From Lotmaria passim (taxonomy: Eukaryota > Euglenozoa > Kinetoplastea > Trypanosomatida > Trypanosomatidae), in assembly GCA_037349495.1 (NCBI GenBank), contig CP140208.1, positions 62,001-126,000 of the forward strand: DNA of 64,000 bases, in the 5' to 3' direction. Every line of letters starts with the position of its first letter. Position 1 is the stretch's first letter. The position numbers and the translations under genes were made by a program. Under the pieces are notes generated by a model. It did not search any database. It was not told the origin of the DNA and was given only the letters and a program-made list of their open reading frames with translations. Of this stretch, positions 61,246-64,000 are shown piece by piece.

Positions 61246-62264
61246 TGTGAACAAACGAAGTAAAGCAGCACCACCTCTAAAAGTGTAGTCCGTCTATAAG
61301 ATCTGTTACGCTGAAATGTGTGTGACCCTACACTCTCTAGTGTCGGATGTAAGAAGTATCGAGGAAAAAGGAGTGAAGAGAAGAGAGCTCGCATGCTGGA
61401 AGACAGTAATGCTTGGTAAGATTATGGGTCATTTTTCTTTCTGGGGGGAGGGAGGAGCGAGACCAGCGCGATAAGTTGCCCTGCGAGGCCGATCCACCAG
61501 TCTTGAGCAACAGTAGCCTTGTCTGATGTCCAAAGCGCGCGCGTCAGAGGCGATCACATGCCATTACGAGACAGCACAGCATGCAATGATGATAAAACAA
61601 ACAAAAGAAACACGAAACGCAAAAATGAACAAGAGGTGACTCATCCTATGACTCCTGTCAACGTGCAGCGAGTCTCCGACGCCTTAAAAAAAAAACCAGC
61701 AGCTATCAACGCAATAAAGTCAAAGAGTCTCGCTCTCTTTTTTTTTTTTTTTTCTTCTACATGTGTGTGTGTCCGTTTCGTTCATTCTTGTTTTTTTTTT
61801 TTTTGCTTTTCTCTCGCTCACTTCGACAACGCGCTCCTTGTTGCGGGATTCCTATACACAATATATATATATGTCGTCCCTCTCCACACCTACACCAAAC
61901 TCTAGAAGTGTAAACAATAAAAGAAAGGTCAGCCTTGTGGATTCGCTCATGAAACACACACTAAAAAAAAAAAGGACCAAACAAAAAAGAGCCTTCGTAT
62001 TTCTTTTCTCTTATTCGTGCGTTAAGACTCCTATGAGAAGCGCTGCCTAAGCACATGAAAAGAGAGACAGCAGATGTGCCCTGATGAAAAAAAAAAAAAG
62101 AGAATGCTGACAAGTGCACGAGAAACGAATAAAAAAAAAAAAGCACACAAAGGCGGAGGTGAAACTCTGAAGTAGTAGAGAAAAAAAAAAAAAGAACATC
62201 AGCAACGACAGCGAACAAAGAAGGAATAATATATGTAGGACGATGATCTACAGAAAGAAAAAGT

Positions 62265-62357
62265 AAAATTGTCTGGCAGTGCGTCCTTGTCAAGTTGTTT
62301 CCACGCCTGCAACTGACATGGAAACAACTTGACAAGGACGCACTGCCAGACAATTTT
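62265..62357. repeat. 39-bp perfect inverted repeat, 15-nt loop
   Basis: The left arm 62265-62303 and right arm 62319-62357 are exact reverse complements (39 of 39), separated by CGCCTGCAACTGACA. The arms are more GC-rich than the surroundings. It lies about 150 bp past the stop codon of the gene at 62506-63111 in the direction of transcription, so it would form a very stable hairpin in the 3' UTR or intergenic RNA. No target-site duplication was recognised. Confidence 0.95.
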
Positions 62358-62505
62358 TCTTCTTTTTTTTTTTTCTTCTCCCCCGTATCCCTCTCCCTCT
62401 TTTCTCAGCAGCATACTCTAAACAAAAGTTGCCAACGCACCTTCACAGCAAATAAGTCAAAAAAAAAAAAAAACGATGAATAAAAAAAAAAAAAGAACCT
62501 CACGA

Positions 62506-63111
62506 CTAAACAGCAGCGTTTGCCAAGGCCCTGAACAGGGTCGTCAGCGAGCTCGAGAACTTGGTGATGTCGGCATACATGGAGTTGCACAGGTAGCCGT
62601 CCACAATCATGTACCGTGCCATCGGCAAGACGTTCGTGGTCGTGCCGTTGGTGATGGTGCCGGTCACCATGATGATAGAATTCGCCGTGTAGGGGAACAG
62701 TAAGCTGTTACCCTGTGACACGCCGGTCGCCATGCTGCCATCGGTGATGCGGTAGCTCGTGCCGATAAGGTTGATAGCCGGGCCGTACACGTAGTTGTCC
62801 TTGTAGATGATCAGACCCGCAGCGTCGGCGATAAGGCCGTAAGGAGAGTGAAGCGACTCCATCGCCAGGGCGAGGCCAGGCGCCATGTTCACGATGCTGT
62901 TCGTGCAGAACTGCGCCTTCACCGCTGGTTGGCCGACCAGGGCGGAGTAATAGGTGACGAAGCCTGGTGCAATGCTCCGCAGCATCGTCTGCAGCGCGCC
63001 CGCAAAAGCAACCACGTTGACCGCCTGCACCGTCACACAAGACACGCAGAGGCACAGTAGCCCCAGCACGAGACAGACTCGGCTGCACCTACAAGAAGAA
63101 TGACGCCCCAT
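62506..63111 (-). CDS. Small secreted protein, NTF2-like (paralogue B)
   Basis: This 201-aa protein has a signal peptide (basic and cysteine-rich start, then VCLVLGLLCLCVSCV, likely cleaved near residue 30). The mature part has LQTMLRSIAPGFVTYYSALV, then cysteine plus asparagine (FCTN), YGLIADAAGLI, and a late block ANSIIMVTGTITNG, NVLPMARYMI, YADITKF. These positions line up with paralogue A at 60588-61160 (GF-x-x-[FY]-Y; C-x-N; [VI][VI]MV-x-G; N-x-LPMA-x-Y; AD-[VI]). Identity is low outside these blocks, so the duplication is old. An NTF2-like fold is suggested for both. ATG at 63111 is chosen because a splice signal lies just upstream. Function unknown. Confidence 0.8.
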   Translation of the reverse strand: MGRHSSCRCSRVCLVLGLLCLCVSCVTVQAVNVVAFAGALQTMLRSIAPGFVTYYSALVGQPAVKAQFCTNSIVNMAPGLALAMESLHSPYGLIADAAGLIIYKDNYVYGPAINLIGTSYRITDGSMATGVSQGNSLLFPYTANSIIMVTGTITNGTTTNVLPMARYMIVDGYLCNSMYADITKFSSSLTTLFRALANAAV

Positions 63112-63895
63112 GAGAAAAGAAAAATGTCTAAAGATCAGAAAAAAAAAAAAAACAGAGCGAAAGGAAAGAAAAAAAAAACGCTGAAAAGAGTCAGTAAAGA
63201 GGAGAACTAAACAGAAAAAAAAAAAAAAAACAGAGCTCCAGCTCACGAGCGGCGGTGAAAAACTAATCTACAATGGGACCGGTGTGATGTGAGGCACCCT
63301 TAAAACCGGTGAATGCATGGTAAAGTACACAGCAAACACAACCAGCAAGATTAAGATGCGTGTGTTGAAGAGTAGAAAAAAAAAATAAATAAATAAAGAG
63401 AGACAACGGAGAGAGAGAGAAGATGATTCAGCATGGAAGAAAGAGTGAAAAAGAAGAAGAAGACAAACTTGCTTGAGTGAAACCAGCGCCGCGGTGAAGC
63501 GCAACACTAGGCTGCCGTCACCAAAACCCATTAAAAAAAAAAAAGAGATAATAATAAAAGCGAAAGAAAATGCCGCTGTTGTTGAATCGCAAAGAGCCAA
63601 AAAAAAAAAAGTTGGTTGCCAAGTTAGTGCGCTATACGCCTTTCGTGTAACTCAGAGAGTACTTCCAGATTGAAACGTGAAGTTCCACACGCCTTTTTTT
63701 TCCCCCTTTTTTTTGTTGTTCTCTCCCTCCAATTATCAAAAGTCTCCGCGTGGCACTCAAAAACAGAAGCCGAGCACGCATGCGCACCAATGCAGGTGTA
63801 CAAAGCAGCAGAGTTGAATATCTACGTAAACCAAAAGCACACATTGCATCGATGTCTCACATACTCTCTGTCTCGCTCTGTGTCCCTTCGCTTAT
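63112..63895. other. Spacer, no gene
   Basis: This 0.78-kb stretch contains A tracts near 63139-63152, 63169-63178 and 63215-63230, AAAT and GA runs near 63380-63420, and T tracts near 63693-63715. No coding frame is credible. Confidence 0.75.
63128..63160 (-). promoter_or_regulatory. Candidate trans-splice acceptor, secreted protein B
   Basis: The coding strand reads T13, CTGATC, then TTTAG. The leader would be 16 nt before the ATG at 63111. Confidence 0.55.
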
Positions 63896-64000
63896 TTACA
63901 GCGGCATCACATTTGGATGCATCGGGGCTACGTAGGTGGTCGCTGGTGCCGCAGCTGCAGTCGCCGGCTCACTCTGTGCGGGTGGTGCCTGTGCCTCCGC
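63896..64000 (-). CDS. C-terminal end of an unidentified protein (cut by window edge)
   Basis: An open frame enters from the right edge and runs 34 codons to a TAA ending at 63896. It reads as an Ala/Pro/Thr/Gln-rich stretch followed by TTYVAPMHPNVMPL. The GC-rich composition and codon pattern match the coding blocks of the window and contrast with the AT-rich DNA just below 63895. The tail is too short to identify. Proline/alanine-rich tails of this kind occur in RNA-binding proteins, but that is only a possibility. Confidence 0.6.
   Translation of the reverse strand, partial: AEAQAPPAQSEPATAAAAPATTYVAPMHPNVMPL

Larger units (their letters stand above)
61161..62505. other. Spacer between the two secreted-protein genes
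   Basis: This 1.3-kb stretch has no credible gene. It has a CT run at 61193-61210, A and T tracts, a TA run near 61861-61872, and the long inverted repeat at 62265-62357. The arms of that repeat translate in short frames on both strands, which is a by-product of the symmetry. Confidence 0.75.

Noticed and set aside
21839-63895. Retroposons (SIDER, ingi/L1Tc-like, SLACS, LTR or TATE elements)
   Set aside because: No reverse-transcriptase, integrase or endonuclease motif and no recognisable element ends or target duplications were seen; A tracts alone are too common here to count as tails.
1-64000. CRISPR array, bacterial operon signals or Shine-Dalgarno sites
   Set aside because: The window is eukaryotic by gene content and layout; the only array is of 3-kb gene units.

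Overview
The window looks like nuclear DNA of a trypanosomatid (Kinetoplastea), probably Leishmania-related or a monoxenous relative. All sixteen recognised loci plus one edge fragment are intronless and lie on the minus strand. GC-rich coding blocks are separated by long AT-rich spacers full of uninterrupted A or T tracts. Most start codons are preceded, on the coding strand, by a pyrimidine tract and then the first AG, as expected for trans-splicing of one polycistronic unit transcribed from position 64000 toward position 1. The protein set (BT1-type folate/biopterin transporters, front-end desaturase, dynein chain, ubiquitin-like-eS31 fusion) fits this group. From memory, the order SHMT, desaturase, INO1 resembles Leishmania chromosome 14; this was not checked.

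Layout. Positions 1-21838 are a head-to-tail array of about 3.05-kb units, each carrying inositol-3-phosphate synthase (INO1): seven complete genes and one cut by the left edge. Two unit types are present, and the array ends abruptly at 21838. A gene-poor spacer follows, then two divergent BT1-family transporters (24574-26571 and 29501-31633). Next come a dynein light intermediate chain (32707-34695), a cytochrome-b5-fused front-end fatty acid desaturase (35827-37071), a secretory-pathway TPR/J-domain co-chaperone (37972-39705), cytosolic SHMT (41206-42603) and an SPF45-like splicing factor (43188-44324). After a 3.2-kb empty stretch come a large STE11-type kinase (47508-50864), a coiled-coil protein (53364-55856), a NOXRED1/P5C-reductase-like protein (56517-58370), and ubiquitin-like-eS31 (59263-59721). 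Last are two small secreted proteins that are related to each other (60588-61160 and 62506-63111), and the C-terminal end of one more gene at the right edge (63896-64000).

The genes are mostly unrelated housekeeping functions, as is normal for kinetoplastid transcription units. Two loose links exist: folate-type transporters with SHMT (one-carbon metabolism), and INO1 with the desaturase (lipid precursors). The most notable observations are the INO1 amplification and its two-type mosaic, the pair of secreted NTF2-like proteins, a 39-bp perfect inverted repeat between them, a highly divergent ubiquitin moiety on eS31, and the unusual leader of the J-protein. No tRNA, rRNA, CRISPR or recognisable mobile element was found. 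Protein assignments rest on reading motifs by eye, without database searches.
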